Below are positions 24,297-33,413 of a stretch of 64,000 nucleotides of DNA, piece after piece (the stretch's first letter is position 1; each line of letters begins with the position of its first letter). The stretch lies in assembly GCF_012524165.2 (NCBI RefSeq), contig NZ_JABACJ020000015.1, positions 47,914 through 111,913 of the forward strand, written 5' to 3'. Origin of the DNA: Faecalicatena faecalis. GTDB lineage: Bacteria > Bacillota > Clostridia > Lachnospirales > Lachnospiraceae. The position numbers were made by a program, and so were the translations under genes. Below the pieces are notes generated by a model. The model ran no database searches. It saw nothing but the letters and a program-made list of their open reading frames with translations, and had not been told where the DNA came from.

Positions 24297-25169
24297 ATGA
24301 AGACGAAAAGAAGTACAAAGATAGAGCCATATCTGTTTATATTACCAACGATTATCCTGTTGATCTTGGTACTTGGGATTCCATTGGTAAATGTATTTAA
24401 GTTTTCAGTAGGTAAGTCAAATATCATCCAAGGTTTTTTAGAGTGGAATTCATTTGAGAATTTTCATTATCTTGCTACTCCAGAATTTCTAAAAGCACTT
24501 GGAGTGACGGCGGTATACGTGGTGTTTGGTGTTGCAGGAATTGTTGTTTGCGGTACGCTTGTTGCGGTTGCATTGAATAAACCGATGCCATTACGCGGCA
24601 TTTTCAGATCGATTGTAATTATTCCATGGATTGTGCCTCAGGCCTTTGCAGCTTCCATGTGGAGCTGGGTCTTGAACTCACAGTTCGGATTTATTAATCA
24701 GTTGCTTATGAAATTAAATTGGATTACTGAGCCTATTAGTTTTTTGGGCGATGGAAAGGCTTTAGGGACAGTAATCATGGTCAGAATATGGCAGGGAACG
24801 CCTTTTATGATTATTTCATTAATGGCAGCACTTCAGACAATTCCTTCTGACATAGAAGAGGCCGCTGATTTGGATGGAGCATCGGCACTACAACGCTTTC
24901 GGTTCATTACTTTGCCATATTTAAAGCCAGTCCTTTCCACTACAACATTGATCGTAACAGCCTGGACCATTCAGATCTTCGATACAGTTTATATTATGAC
25001 CAACGGCGGGCCGGCCGGACAGACAGAGTTAGTAGCACTGGAGATATACAATAAAGCTTTCCGGGACTATGATTTGGGAACTGCCTGTGCAATTGCACTG
25101 CTGGTTCTGCTGATTGTAGGAATTATAGGATTCCTAAAATTTAAGAACGAAAGGCAGGTCGAGGAATAA
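24297..25169 (+). CDS. Sugar ABC transporter permease (MalF/UgpA type)
   Basis: A 290-residue membrane protein with six helices. The EAA loop that contacts the ATPase reads EEAADLDGASALQRF. The N-terminal EPYLFILPTIILL is usual for CUT1 first permeases. Its stop shares one base with the start of the second permease, so translation is coupled. The cluster has no ATPase gene; the MsmX-type ATPase encoded at 10392 is the inferred motor. Confidence 0.93.
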   Translation: MKTKRSTKIEPYLFILPTIILLILVLGIPLVNVFKFSVGKSNIIQGFLEWNSFENFHYLATPEFLKALGVTAVYVVFGVAGIVVCGTLVAVALNKPMPLRGIFRSIVIIPWIVPQAFAASMWSWVLNSQFGFINQLLMKLNWITEPISFLGDGKALGTVIMVRIWQGTPFMIISLMAALQTIPSDIEEAADLDGASALQRFRFITLPYLKPVLSTTTLIVTAWTIQIFDTVYIMTNGGPAGQTELVALEIYNKAFRDYDLGTACAIALLVLLIVGIIGFLKFKNERQVEE

Positions 25170-25996
25170 TGAGTAGAAAAGCAAAACGCAGATGGATGCT
25201 TACGGGAAGAATGGCTTTTGTAATCGCCTGGTGTATATTTACACTCATACCTATTTATACAGCATTTGTTGCCTCGCTCACAAAATATGAAAATTTAGGT
25301 AAAAACTTCCTTTGGCCGGCAGATCTGCATTTCCAAAATTATATTGATATTTGGCAGAGAATCGATTTGTTGGGCTACTTTAAAGCAACGATTATCTATG
25401 CAGTGGGGACATCCCTGATCAATGTTATACTGGCAACATTTGCTGCATACGCTTTATCGCGATACAAGTTCAAAGGTAAAATGTTTTACTCCTTTATTAT
25501 TTTCATCACACAGGTAATACCGCAGGTCGTTATTGCAATCCCAATCTTTATGACATTGAACAAAATGGGGCTGTATGATACCTATATTGGAGTTATTATT
25601 GCAATTATTGCGACATCAATGGCATTCCCTATTTTGCTGCTGAGAAGCTTCTTTGATGGGATTCCAATTGCATTGGAAGAGGCGGCTTCCATAGACGGCT
25701 GTTCCAGACTGGGAATTTTATTCAAAATCATTATTCCATTGTCTGCGCCTGGAATCGCAACAACGTTTGCACTCTCTTTCTTCACTGGATGGGGACAGTA
25801 CCTATATCCTCTGATTCTGACGAGAAATGCAAATAAAACACCTCTGACGGTTGGAATTGCCCGTTTGATAGATAATCAAACTCCATGGGAAATGGTTATG
25901 ACAGGGACACTGCTGGCAATTATCCCGGCAATTTTAATTTATCTGTGTGCACAAAAGTCTTTGGTACGTGGAATGATGGCAGGAGCTGTAAAATAA
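25169..25996 (+). CDS. Sugar ABC transporter permease (MalG/UgpE type)
   Basis: A 275-residue membrane protein with six helices and the EAA loop EEAASIDGCSRLG. It is the second half of the CUT1 importer and ends in a short cytoplasmic tail. The following dehydrogenase gene starts 33 bases on. Confidence 0.93.
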   Translation: MSRKAKRRWMLTGRMAFVIAWCIFTLIPIYTAFVASLTKYENLGKNFLWPADLHFQNYIDIWQRIDLLGYFKATIIYAVGTSLINVILATFAAYALSRYKFKGKMFYSFIIFITQVIPQVVIAIPIFMTLNKMGLYDTYIGVIIAIIATSMAFPILLLRSFFDGIPIALEEAASIDGCSRLGILFKIIIPLSAPGIATTFALSFFTGWGQYLYPLILTRNANKTPLTVGIARLIDNQTPWEMVMTGTLLAIIPAILIYLCAQKSLVRGMMAGAVK

Positions 25997-26029
25997 TAAA
26001 ATTACAATACGATTAGGAGATGAAAGAAA

Positions 26030-27067
26030 ATGCAGGAATTAAAGGTAGGAGCAGGTCGTTTTGTTGTTGGAGCAAAAGCAATCCAAAATTTGAAGCGGGA
26101 GATGCAGTATTTCGGGAAAAAGGCGCTGATTATCGGTGGGCCGAGTTCTGTAGATAAGGTTGCCGAGTGTGTAGATCTGAACGACCTGGGAATCGTACAT
26201 AGGCATACCGGTGAGTGCTCCAAGCGATGGGCAGAGGATTACAGCGAGATTGTAAAACAGGAGCAATGCGATCTAATCATCGGAATCGGAGGAGGAAAGT
26301 GCATTGACTTGGCAAAATGTGCTGCCACATATGCAAACTGTCCGATTATTACGGTACCGACATCCGTTGCCACATGTGCTGCCAGTTCAGCGGTTTGTAT
26401 TATGTATACAGATGAAGGAAGGTCCGATGGCTCAGTCGGCATGAACCGAGAAGTAGATGTTGTCCTTGCAGACTCAGAAATTATCAAAAATTCACCAAAA
26501 AGATTATGGGGAGCCGGATTAGTAGATTCTTTGGCGAAACTGCCGGAAGTAATTCATAACCTGACCATTAAAAATCATAAGGACTGTGACCTGAACAAGT
26601 ATATTTGTTATATCAATGGGAAGGTCATTTGGGAATTCATCATGGGTGAAGGTTATGTGCTCGCAGATGATCAAAAGGACTTGGGCCTCGTGGAAAATAT
26701 GATTGTTACAAATCTGATCCACACATCCATTGTGAGCGGATTTTCTTCGGGAAGCGGACAACTTGCACTGGCACATGGATTGTATGACTTTATACGGAGG
26801 GAATTTGTAAAAGAGGCAAAGGATATTCTTCATGGCGAGATAGTTGGCGTCGGACTGATTATGCAGATGTATTATAACGGGGATGATCCACAGGAAATAG
26901 AGAACCTGAAATCATTTATGGAGCATTTTGGAATGCCGATGAATCTTAGGGATATTCATTATGAAGATACGGATGACAATCGCCGGAAGCTGATTGAATA
27001 TCTGACAAAAAGTACAAATGTAACGGATGTTGAACGGTTGGAGAAGGCTCTGGAAAAAATCAAATAA
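26030..27067 (+). CDS. Iron-containing (GldA-like) alcohol/polyol dehydrogenase
   Basis: A 345-residue group III dehydrogenase. The NAD-binding GIGGGKCIDLAK and VPTSVATCAASS loops match GldA, and the metal ligands Asp (GAGLVDSLAKLPE) and two His (LALAHGLYD, ILHGEIVGVG) are intact, so it should be active. Classical GldA oxidises glycerol, but the setting in an amino-sugar cluster suggests another hydroxy or keto substrate. This gene is not part of the known nan pathways I remember, which makes it a marker of a variant route. Egs-type glycerol-1-phosphate dehydrogenases are a weaker alternative. Confidence 0.82.
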   Translation: MQELKVGAGRFVVGAKAIQNLKREMQYFGKKALIIGGPSSVDKVAECVDLNDLGIVHRHTGECSKRWAEDYSEIVKQEQCDLIIGIGGGKCIDLAKCAATYANCPIITVPTSVATCAASSAVCIMYTDEGRSDGSVGMNREVDVVLADSEIIKNSPKRLWGAGLVDSLAKLPEVIHNLTIKNHKDCDLNKYICYINGKVIWEFIMGEGYVLADDQKDLGLVENMIVTNLIHTSIVSGFSSGSGQLALAHGLYDFIRREFVKEAKDILHGEIVGVGLIMQMYYNGDDPQEIENLKSFMEHFGMPMNLRDIHYEDTDDNRRKLIEYLTKSTNVTDVERLEKALEKIK

Positions 27068-27089
27068 ACTTAGAGTGGGAGGTCATGTA

Positions 27090-28049
27090 ATGGGAGTTTT
27101 TGATCTACCATTAAATGAACTGAAAGTATATCAGGGAAGTACACCCTGTCCAGATGATTTTGATGATTTTTGGGATAAATCTGTGAAGGAAGCAAAAGGG
27201 CTTGAATGGAACCTGCAACTAGAAAGGAGCAGCTTCCAGACGAACTTTGCTGAATGTTTTGATCTCTATTTTACGGGAGTGGGGGGCGCAAGGATTCATG
27301 CCAAATATGTAAGACCACTGAAATGTTTGGAACCTCATCCAGCAGTTTTTTTCTTTCATGGATACACTGGGCATTCGGGTACATGGGTAGATAAGTTGAA
27401 TTATGCGGCAAATGGATATTCTGTATTTGCTCTGGACGTCCGGGGACAGGGCGGGTTGTCCCAGGATATAGGCGGGGTGACCGGCGAGACATTTACAGGA
27501 CACATTACCCGCGGGGTTCTCGACGGGCCGGAGAAAATGCTTTTCAGACAGGTTTTTATGGATGTTGTGGAATTGGCGGAGATCGCGAAGGCAATGCCGG
27601 AGGTCGATGAGAACAGACTAGGTGCTTATGGAATGTCACAGGGAGGTGCACTCACATTGATTTGTGGGGCATTGGTACCAGAGGTGAAAAAGATTGCACC
27701 CCTATTTCCCTATCTTTGTGATTACAAAAGAGTCTGGGAGATCGATCTGGCGAAGAATGCCTATGATGATATTACATATTATTTTAGAAAATTTGATCCA
27801 TGCCATGAACATGAGGATGAGTTTTTTACGAAATTGGGTTATATAGATGTTCAAAATTTTGCTAAAAGAATACAAGCAGATGTGATGTTCGGAACGGCAC
27901 TTCTTGATACCACCTGTCCTCCATCTTCACAGTTTGCAGTATATAATAAAATCAGGGCGAAAAAGGAGCTTGTTGTTTATCCCGAATACATTCATGAGCC
28001 GATACAGGATTTTGCAGATAAGACATATGAGTTTCTACAAACATTGTAA
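27090..28049 (+). CDS. CE7-family (AXE1-like) acetyl esterase
   Basis: A 319-residue alpha/beta hydrolase. The CE7 signature is complete: RGQGG, the nucleophile Ser in GMSQGG (near 184), Asp in LLDTTCPP and His in YIHEP. It has no signal peptide, so it acts inside the cell on imported sugar. ATG 27090 follows GGGAGG; the longer frame overlaps the previous gene. CE7 enzymes remove acetyl groups from xylo-oligosaccharides and cephalosporins, and pneumococcal EstA, of related type, de-O-acetylates sialic acid, as I recall. Here de-O-acetylation of the imported sugar is the best inference. Confidence 0.88.
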   Translation: MGVFDLPLNELKVYQGSTPCPDDFDDFWDKSVKEAKGLEWNLQLERSSFQTNFAECFDLYFTGVGGARIHAKYVRPLKCLEPHPAVFFFHGYTGHSGTWVDKLNYAANGYSVFALDVRGQGGLSQDIGGVTGETFTGHITRGVLDGPEKMLFRQVFMDVVELAEIAKAMPEVDENRLGAYGMSQGGALTLICGALVPEVKKIAPLFPYLCDYKRVWEIDLAKNAYDDITYYFRKFDPCHEHEDEFFTKLGYIDVQNFAKRIQADVMFGTALLDTTCPPSSQFAVYNKIRAKKELVVYPEYIHEPIQDFADKTYEFLQTL

Positions 28050-28063
28050 GGAGGAGAACTTAA

Positions 28064-28744
28064 ATGGAAACTACAACTTTGGAAAAAATAAAGGGCGGCC
28101 TCATCGTCTCCTGCCAAGCGTTGGAAGAAGAGCCGCTGCACAGTTCATATATTATGCAGCGGATGGCTGTTGCTGCGATGCGCGGTGGTGCTGTTGGTAT
28201 CCGTGCTAATACGGTCGAGGATATCAGAGAGATCAAAAAGGAAGTAGATCTCCCTGTGATTGGGATTATTAAGCAGGTCTATGAAGGCTTTGATGTTTTT
28301 ATCACTCCGACCATGAAGGAGATTGATGCATTAGTCGAGGCACAGGCGGAAATCATTGCACTCGACAGTACACTTCGGACGAGACCAGGAAATGTATCAT
28401 TGAATGACTTTTTTAAAGAAGTGAGGGCAAAATATCCAGACCAATTGTTCATGGCAGACTGCTCTACTCTGGAGGAAGGTCTCAATGCTGCCAAGATAGG
28501 GTTTGATCTGATCGGAACGACTCTAAGAGGATATACAGAGTATACAAAAGAAGTACAGCTTCCAGATTTAGACATGATGCGAAAACTGGTAGAAGAGTCT
28601 GGTAAACCAGTGATTGCAGAGGGTGGAATCTGGACACCGGAACAGTTAAAAGCTGCGCTGGATACAGGCGTGCTGGCAGCAGTTGTTGGAACTGCAATTA
28701 CAAGACCGATGGATATTACAAGACGGTTTGTTGGGGCCCTATAA
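28064..28744 (+). CDS. nanE: N-acylglucosamine-6-phosphate 2-epimerase
   Basis: A 226-residue TIM-barrel epimerase that turns ManNAc-6-phosphate into GlcNAc-6-phosphate. The catalytic Lys ([11 protein letters not shown]), Asp and Glu ([11 protein letters not shown]) are present, and [14 protein letters not shown] ends the barrel as usual. Its product is the substrate of NagA, encoded at 39453. No ManNAc kinase (NanK) is in the cluster, so the kinase must be elsewhere or be replaced. The GGAGGAG site stands 9 bases before the ATG. Confidence 0.93.
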   Translation: METTTLEKIKGGLIVSCQALEEEPLHSSYIMQRMAVAAMRGGAVGIRANTVEDIREIKKEVDLPVIGIIKQVYEGFDVFITPTMKEIDALVEAQAEIIALDSTLRTRPGNVSLNDFFKEVRAKYPDQLFMADCSTLEEGLNAAKIGFDLIGTTLRGYTEYTKEVQLPDLDMMRKLVEESGKPVIAEGGIWTPEQLKAALDTGVLAAVVGTAITRPMDITRRFVGAL

Positions 28745-28764
28745 CATAGCGGGACAATATGTTA
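28742..28764. promoter_or_regulatory. Inverted repeat at the end of nanE, operator candidate
   Basis: TAACATA (28742) and TATGTTA (28758) form an inverted repeat with a 9-base gap. A third copy, TAACATA at 28807, lies inside the rpiR promoter. These may bind the RpiR-type regulator. Confidence 0.45.
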
Positions 28765-28791
28765 CTGTCACATGCGCGATTCGTAAGCTTG

Positions 28792-28821
28792 TTGACGAGT
28801 GAAAGGTAACATAAATATAGT
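28792..28821 (+). promoter_or_regulatory. Promoter of the RpiR-type regulator gene
   Basis: TTGACG (28792-28797), 18 bases, TATAGT (28816-28821). A TAACATA box lies between the two elements. Confidence 0.65.
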
Positions 28822-28909
28822 AAATAATGGAAAATAATAAATAAAGTTGTTGTATTAAACAGCGGATAGGGTTTAGAATGAAGTAAAAGCAGTGCTTGGA
28901 GGGTGGATC

Positions 28910-29773
28910 ATGGGGCAGGACAATTTTGCAATGCAGATACGTTCGGCATATCCGCATTTGACAAAGGCAGAGAAAAAGGTTGCAGATTTTATTTTAGAAA
29001 AACCATCAGAAGTTTTATATATGTCGATTACAGACCTGGCAGATGCCTGTTGTGTCGGCGAGACGACGGTCTTCCGTTTCTGTAAGAGCATGAAGCTGCA
29101 GGGCTATCAGGAATTCAAGATCCATCTTTCTCTTAGTATCCAGAAGGGGGATAAGGACAAAGGTCAGGAGACTCTTACCGAGAATGTGAGCATCGAAGAT
29201 ACATTTAATGTGGTCACGCAGAAGCTGTTGAATTCGAATGTGAATGTTCTGATGGAGACACAGTCATTGTTGGATTACGATAAAATCGAGCGGCTGCTAA
29301 ATCGGATGATGCAGGCACAGCGAATCTTTTTCTTTGGTGTAGGTGCAAGCCAGATCATGGCAATGATGTCTGCTAATAAGTTTTTACGGATCACGAATAA
29401 GGTATACTGCTACACAGATTCGCATATGCAGACTATGGTGGCTTCTACATTGACAGCAGAGGATCTGGCGATTGTGATTTCCTACTCCGGTTCCACAAAG
29501 GACTCTATCCTGCTGGCTAAGTTAGCAAAGAATTCAGGAGCCTATGTAGCGGTTATTACCAGGTTTGCTAAGTCACCTCTGACGAACCATTCAGATGTCG
29601 TGCTCCTATGCGGTGCCAATGAAGGCCCTCTGCAGGGTGGTTCTACAACAGCAGTTATGAGTCAGATGTTTATTATGGAAGTTATTTATATTGAATATTA
29701 TAGAAGAACCTATGATTCCAGCTATGAATATAATCAGAAGACATCACAGTCGATTATCGATAAGATGTATTAG
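28910..29773 (+). CDS. RpiR-family regulator of the amino-sugar cluster
   Basis: A 287-residue protein with an N-terminal RpiR helix-turn-helix (about 1-75, with MSITDLADACCVGETTVFRF) and a SIS sugar-phosphate domain (about 125-265, with VISYSGSTKDS). ATG 28910 follows GGAGGGTGG. It stands at the end of the aldolase-importer-esterase-nanE cluster with its own promoter. RpiR proteins often sense sugar phosphates such as ManNAc-6-P or GlcNAc-6-P, and RpiR regulators of nan genes are known in other bacteria. It is the probable regulator of the cluster. Confidence 0.9.
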   Translation: MGQDNFAMQIRSAYPHLTKAEKKVADFILEKPSEVLYMSITDLADACCVGETTVFRFCKSMKLQGYQEFKIHLSLSIQKGDKDKGQETLTENVSIEDTFNVVTQKLLNSNVNVLMETQSLLDYDKIERLLNRMMQAQRIFFFGVGASQIMAMMSANKFLRITNKVYCYTDSHMQTMVASTLTAEDLAIVISYSGSTKDSILLAKLAKNSGAYVAVITRFAKSPLTNHSDVVLLCGANEGPLQGGSTTAVMSQMFIMEVIYIEYYRRTYDSSYEYNQKTSQSIIDKMY

Positions 29774-29824
29774 TGAAATCCTATTTGGGAGACACCATAC
29801 ATGGCGGCTGTGTTTGAAACGAAA

Positions 29825-29867
29825 GGTATCCCGACATATCGAAGGATGTGCAGGGGTATCTTTTTTT
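29825..29867 (+). terminator. Terminator directly before the lct operon
   Basis: GGTATCCC (29825) pairs with GGGGTATC (29853) through two wobbles, with an inner ACAT/ATGT stem, and is followed by seven T. Only 22 bases separate it from the EtfB start. Confidence 0.75.
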
Positions 29868-29889
29868 ATGCAAATACAGGAGGGATAGA

Positions 29890-30681
29890 GTGAAAATTCT
29901 AGTTTGTATCAAACAAGTACCGGGAACGACTTCTGTGGAAGTGGACGAAGAGACAGGAGTTCTAAAGAGAGACGGTGTAGAGTCAAAGATGAATCCATTT
30001 GATCTTTATGCGATTGAACAGGCCCTTTTATTGCGTGAGAGATATGGAGGATGCGTTGATGTCATTACAATGGGACCCAGACAGGCAGAGGAGGTTCTAA
30101 AAGAGGCCATTTATATGGGAGCAGATAGGGGAATATTGATCAGCGACCGGAAATTTGCCGGTGCTGATGTTGTTGCTACAAGCTATACTCTTTCCCAGGG
30201 AATTAGGAAAGCTGGGACATATGACCTGATCCTCTGCGGAAAACAGACTACAGATGGTGATACGGCACAGGTAGGACCCGAGACGGCAGAATTCCTCCAT
30301 CTGGAACATGTGACCAATGTCCAGGAGGTATATGGGGTGGAAGAATCAGATATCCTCGTGAAGGAAAACCAGGAACATTATTTCAGGGAACTTCGCTTAA
30401 AGACGCCGTGTCTTCTCACACTGGAGAAAGATGTGAATACTCCGAGACTACCGTCTTTTAAACGCAAAATGGCAATGAAAAATGTGGAAATAGAGGTGTT
30501 TTCTCTTTCGGATCTCGAAGATACACAGGAATCAAATTATGGACTGGCAGGTTCACCAACACAAGTAGAACGCATATTTCCGCCGGAAAAGAATACATCC
30601 AGGCAGCTATATGAGGGTTCAGGTGAAAAATTAGGCGATGTGGTATATGACATTCTAAAACAGAAAAAATTCGTTGACTAG
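29890..30681 (+). CDS. lctB: Electron transfer flavoprotein beta subunit of the lactate dehydrogenase complex
   Basis: A 263-residue EtfB with the start KILVCIKQVPGT and the nucleotide motif CGKQTTDGDTAQVGPE. In the Acetobacterium woodii Lct complex this subunit binds FAD and helps split electrons between NAD and ferredoxin. The start is GTG 29890 after AGGAGGGATAG. It is followed by EtfA and LctD in tight succession. No clear promoter was found between the terminator and the gene; a weak candidate with -35 TTGAAA lies at 29814. Confidence 0.92.
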   Translation: MKILVCIKQVPGTTSVEVDEETGVLKRDGVESKMNPFDLYAIEQALLLRERYGGCVDVITMGPRQAEEVLKEAIYMGADRGILISDRKFAGADVVATSYTLSQGIRKAGTYDLILCGKQTTDGDTAQVGPETAEFLHLEHVTNVQEVYGVEESDILVKENQEHYFRELRLKTPCLLTLEKDVNTPRLPSFKRKMAMKNVEIEVFSLSDLEDTQESNYGLAGSPTQVERIFPPEKNTSRQLYEGSGEKLGDVVYDILKQKKFVD

Positions 30682-30723
30682 ATGGGACTAACAATGGTTT
30701 GTGAAGGACCGGGAGGGAAGAAT

Positions 30724-31917
30724 ATGGGAGCTTTGAAAGTGCACCAGAATCTGGTGGACGAAAAGACGGCAGAGGAGATGTGCAGTCTGTGCCCATTTGG
30801 TGCAATTACCTATGAAGATGGTAAGCTGGATATTGGCGCAGGGTGCAGGATGTGTAAGATATGTGTGAAGAAGGGGGTGCCTGGTGTCATCACTTATGAG
30901 GAAGATAAAAGCCCCTTGATAGATAAGACACAGTGGAATGGAATTACTGTTTATGCAGAAAATGAAGAAGGCAGGATACATCCTGTTACATATGAATTGA
31001 TTGGGAAGGCAAGAGAGCTTGCGGCGGTCAATGGACAGCAGGTATATGTACTCTTGATTGGAAATGGTTTAGAAAAGGCGGAGGAGGAATTGCTGCATTA
31101 CGGAGTTGATTGTGTATTTTCTTATGAGGATGCAGAACTGACTGAATTTGCAGCAGCTCTTTATGCAGATGTCGTAGAGGATTTCGTGACGAAGGTACAG
31201 CCGTCAGTCATGATGTTTGGAGCTACGATGAAAGGGCGCTCCCTCGCACCCAGGGCAGCGGCAAGATTCAGGACGGGCCTGACTGCTGATTGCACGATTC
31301 TGGAGATGAAGGAAAATACAGATCTCGTCCAGATACGTCCCGCTTTTGGTGGAAATATCATGGCTCAGATCATTACTCCGAATTCACGGCCACAGTTTTG
31401 TACAGTACGATATAAGGTGTTTTCAGCGCCCAAGCGGAATGAAGCTGTATCTGGTGCTGTTAAGAAGATGGATGTGCCGAGAGAAAAAATGTCGTCAGGT
31501 ATTCAAGTGCTGGACAGAATAGAGAAGCCCAGAGAAATTGATATTGCCGATGCAGACACGATCGTGGCGGTAGGAAGAGGGATACGCAGCCGCAATGATC
31601 TGGCTATGGCAGCTGAATTGGCAGATCTTCTGAATGCCCAGCTGGCGTGTACCAGGCCATTGATCGAAGCTGGCTGGTTCGATGCAAAGCATCAAATTGG
31701 TCTGAGCGGCAGAACGGTAAAACCCAAACTTTTAATTACCTTAGGTATTTCAGGATCTGTCCAGTTTGTTGCGGGGATGAGAGCGGCTGAATGTATCATT
31801 GCGGTGAATTCAGATAAGAATGCGGGGATATTCGACACGGCCCATTATGGAATCGTGGGAGATTTGTACGAAGTGCTCCCTGTTCTACTGAGACATTTGA
31901 AAGGCGGTGCAAGATGA
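30724..31917 (+). CDS. lctC: Electron transfer flavoprotein alpha subunit with N-terminal ferredoxin domain
   Basis: A 397-residue EtfA. About residues 1-70 form a ferredoxin-like domain with cysteines in CSLCPFGAI and [14 protein letters not shown], enough for one [4Fe-4S] cluster. The usual EtfA core follows, with the C-terminal FAD motif near [18 protein letters not shown] 30724 follows GGGAGGGAAG; an earlier ATG at 30682 is less well placed. This added ferredoxin domain is the mark of Lct-type complexes that drive lactate oxidation with reduced ferredoxin. It overlaps LctD by 4 bases. Confidence 0.92.
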   Translation: MGALKVHQNLVDEKTAEEMCSLCPFGAITYEDGKLDIGAGCRMCKICVKKGVPGVITYEEDKSPLIDKTQWNGITVYAENEEGRIHPVTYELIGKARELAAVNGQQVYVLLIGNGLEKAEEELLHYGVDCVFSYEDAELTEFAAALYADVVEDFVTKVQPSVMMFGATMKGRSLAPRAAARFRTGLTADCTILEMKENTDLVQIRPAFGGNIMAQIITPNSRPQFCTVRYKVFSAPKRNEAVSGAVKKMDVPREKMSSGIQVLDRIEKPREIDIADADTIVAVGRGIRSRNDLAMAAELADLLNAQLACTRPLIEAGWFDAKHQIGLSGRTVKPKLLITLGISGSVQFVAGMRAAECIIAVNSDKNAGIFDTAHYGIVGDLYEVLPVLLRHLKGGAR

Positions 31918-33299
31918 AGTTAAATGAGGAACAGCTTTCTTTTTTGAAAAACTTAATCGAACCAGCAAGGATACAAATCAGAGATGAAATTGGTGAGGAT
32001 TATAGTCATGATGAATTGGGCGGTGTTTACGGATACCCGGATGTTCTGATCAAAGTGGTTTCCACCGGAGAAATCTCCCAAATCATGACATATGCATATG
32101 AACAGGATATCCCTGTTGTCGTCAGAGGAGCCGGAACAGGTCTGGTAGGAGCGGCGGTAGCAGTACGAGGCGGGATTATGCTGGAGACTACGTTGATGAA
32201 TCATATCCTTGAACTGGATGAAGAGAATCTTACCGTGACTGTAGAGTCTGGCGTTCTGCTTATGGAGCTGGCACAGTTCGCAGAGGAGCATCAATTTTTG
32301 TATCCACCTGATCCGGGCGAGAAATCAGCCACAATAGGAGGAAATATCAGCACCAATGCGGGTGGCATGCGGGCAGTGAAATATGGAGTTACGAGGGATT
32401 ATGTCCGCGGTCTGACGGTCGTTCTTCCGAATGGAAGGGTAGAAAGATTTGGCGGGAAAATTGTAAAGAACAGCTCAGGATATAGCTTAAAAGACCTTAT
32501 GATCGGTTCAGAGGGAACGCTTGGGATCATTACGGAAGCAATTCTGAAATTAGTTCCCCTGCCAGATAAAAGTGTAAGTCTTCTAGTGCCTTATAAGAAG
32601 ATGGAGGATGCAATCGGGACAGTACCTGAGATTATTAAATTGAAGACGACTCCCACAGCAATCGAGTTTATGGAAAGAGAGGTCCTTCTTTTTGCAGAAG
32701 AATTTTTGGGGAAGAAGTTCCCGGATACGAAAAGCAGTGCATATCTTTTGCTGACATTTGATGGAAATTCCGCGTCACAGGTAGAAGGAGAATATGAAAA
32801 GGTTGCCCGTTACTGTTTGGAGCATGGAGCTGAGGATGTGTTCATCGTAGATACCCCGGAACGAAAAGATTCTGTGTGGTCGGCCAGAGGGGCATTTTTA
32901 GAGGCAATCAAGGCATCTACATCGGAGATGGACGAATGTGATGTGGTCGTACCTAGAAACCGTGTGGCTGATTTTATTCACTTTACGCACGATTTGTCCA
33001 GGAAACATGACATCAGAATTCCGAGTTTTGGTCATGCCGGTGATGGGAATCTGCACATATATATTTGTCGGGATGAACTGAAAGAAAATCTATGGAAACA
33101 AAAGCTGACAGAAGTATTTGCAGAAATGTACGAGATGGCGATGAGACTTGGCGGAGCAGTTTCCGGCGAGCATGGTGTCGGGTATGCGAAGAAAAAATAT
33201 CTGGAGGATCAGTTGGGAGAGGTACAGATAGAAATCATGCGTGGAATAAAGAAGGTATTCGATCCGAAAGGACTGCTGAATCCTGAGAAGGTGATTTAG
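31914..33299 (+). CDS. lctD: FAD-linked lactate dehydrogenase subunit (GlcD/LctD type)
   Basis: A 461-residue FAD_binding_4 oxidase. The FAD-binding [31 protein letters not shown] and [11 protein letters not shown] loops are present, with C-terminal HAGDGNLHI and SGEHGVG typical of D-lactate and glycolate dehydrogenases. With the preceding Etf pair it matches the electron-confurcating lactate dehydrogenase, which oxidises lactate with NAD plus reduced ferredoxin, though it may run in either direction. The enantiomer is not determined by the sequence. No lactate permease lies beside it. Confidence 0.93.
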   Translation: MKLNEEQLSFLKNLIEPARIQIRDEIGEDYSHDELGGVYGYPDVLIKVVSTGEISQIMTYAYEQDIPVVVRGAGTGLVGAAVAVRGGIMLETTLMNHILELDEENLTVTVESGVLLMELAQFAEEHQFLYPPDPGEKSATIGGNISTNAGGMRAVKYGVTRDYVRGLTVVLPNGRVERFGGKIVKNSSGYSLKDLMIGSEGTLGIITEAILKLVPLPDKSVSLLVPYKKMEDAIGTVPEIIKLKTTPTAIEFMEREVLLFAEEFLGKKFPDTKSSAYLLLTFDGNSASQVEGEYEKVARYCLEHGAEDVFIVDTPERKDSVWSARGAFLEAIKASTSEMDECDVVVPRNRVADFIHFTHDLSRKHDIRIPSFGHAGDGNLHIYICRDELKENLWKQKLTEVFAEMYEMAMRLGGAVSGEHGVGYAKKKYLEDQLGEVQIEIMRGIKKVFDPKGLLNPEKVI

Positions 33300-33322
33300 G
33301 GGGCGAGAGAACAGATTCTTAT

Positions 33323-33364
33323 GAAACAGGGCAATTGCGACGTGAAACGCAATTGCCCTGTTTC
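33323..33364. terminator. Perfect 17-base inverted repeat between convergent genes
   Basis: The arms 33323-33339 and 33348-33364 pair without mismatch (GAAACAGGGCAATTGCG and its complement) around an 8-base loop. Short T tracts on both sides suggest a two-way terminator. Confidence 0.75.
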
Positions 33365-33413
33365 AGATTAAGAGATCGTCATATCACTTGTTGTAAGGGA
33401 TTCGTTGTAAGAT

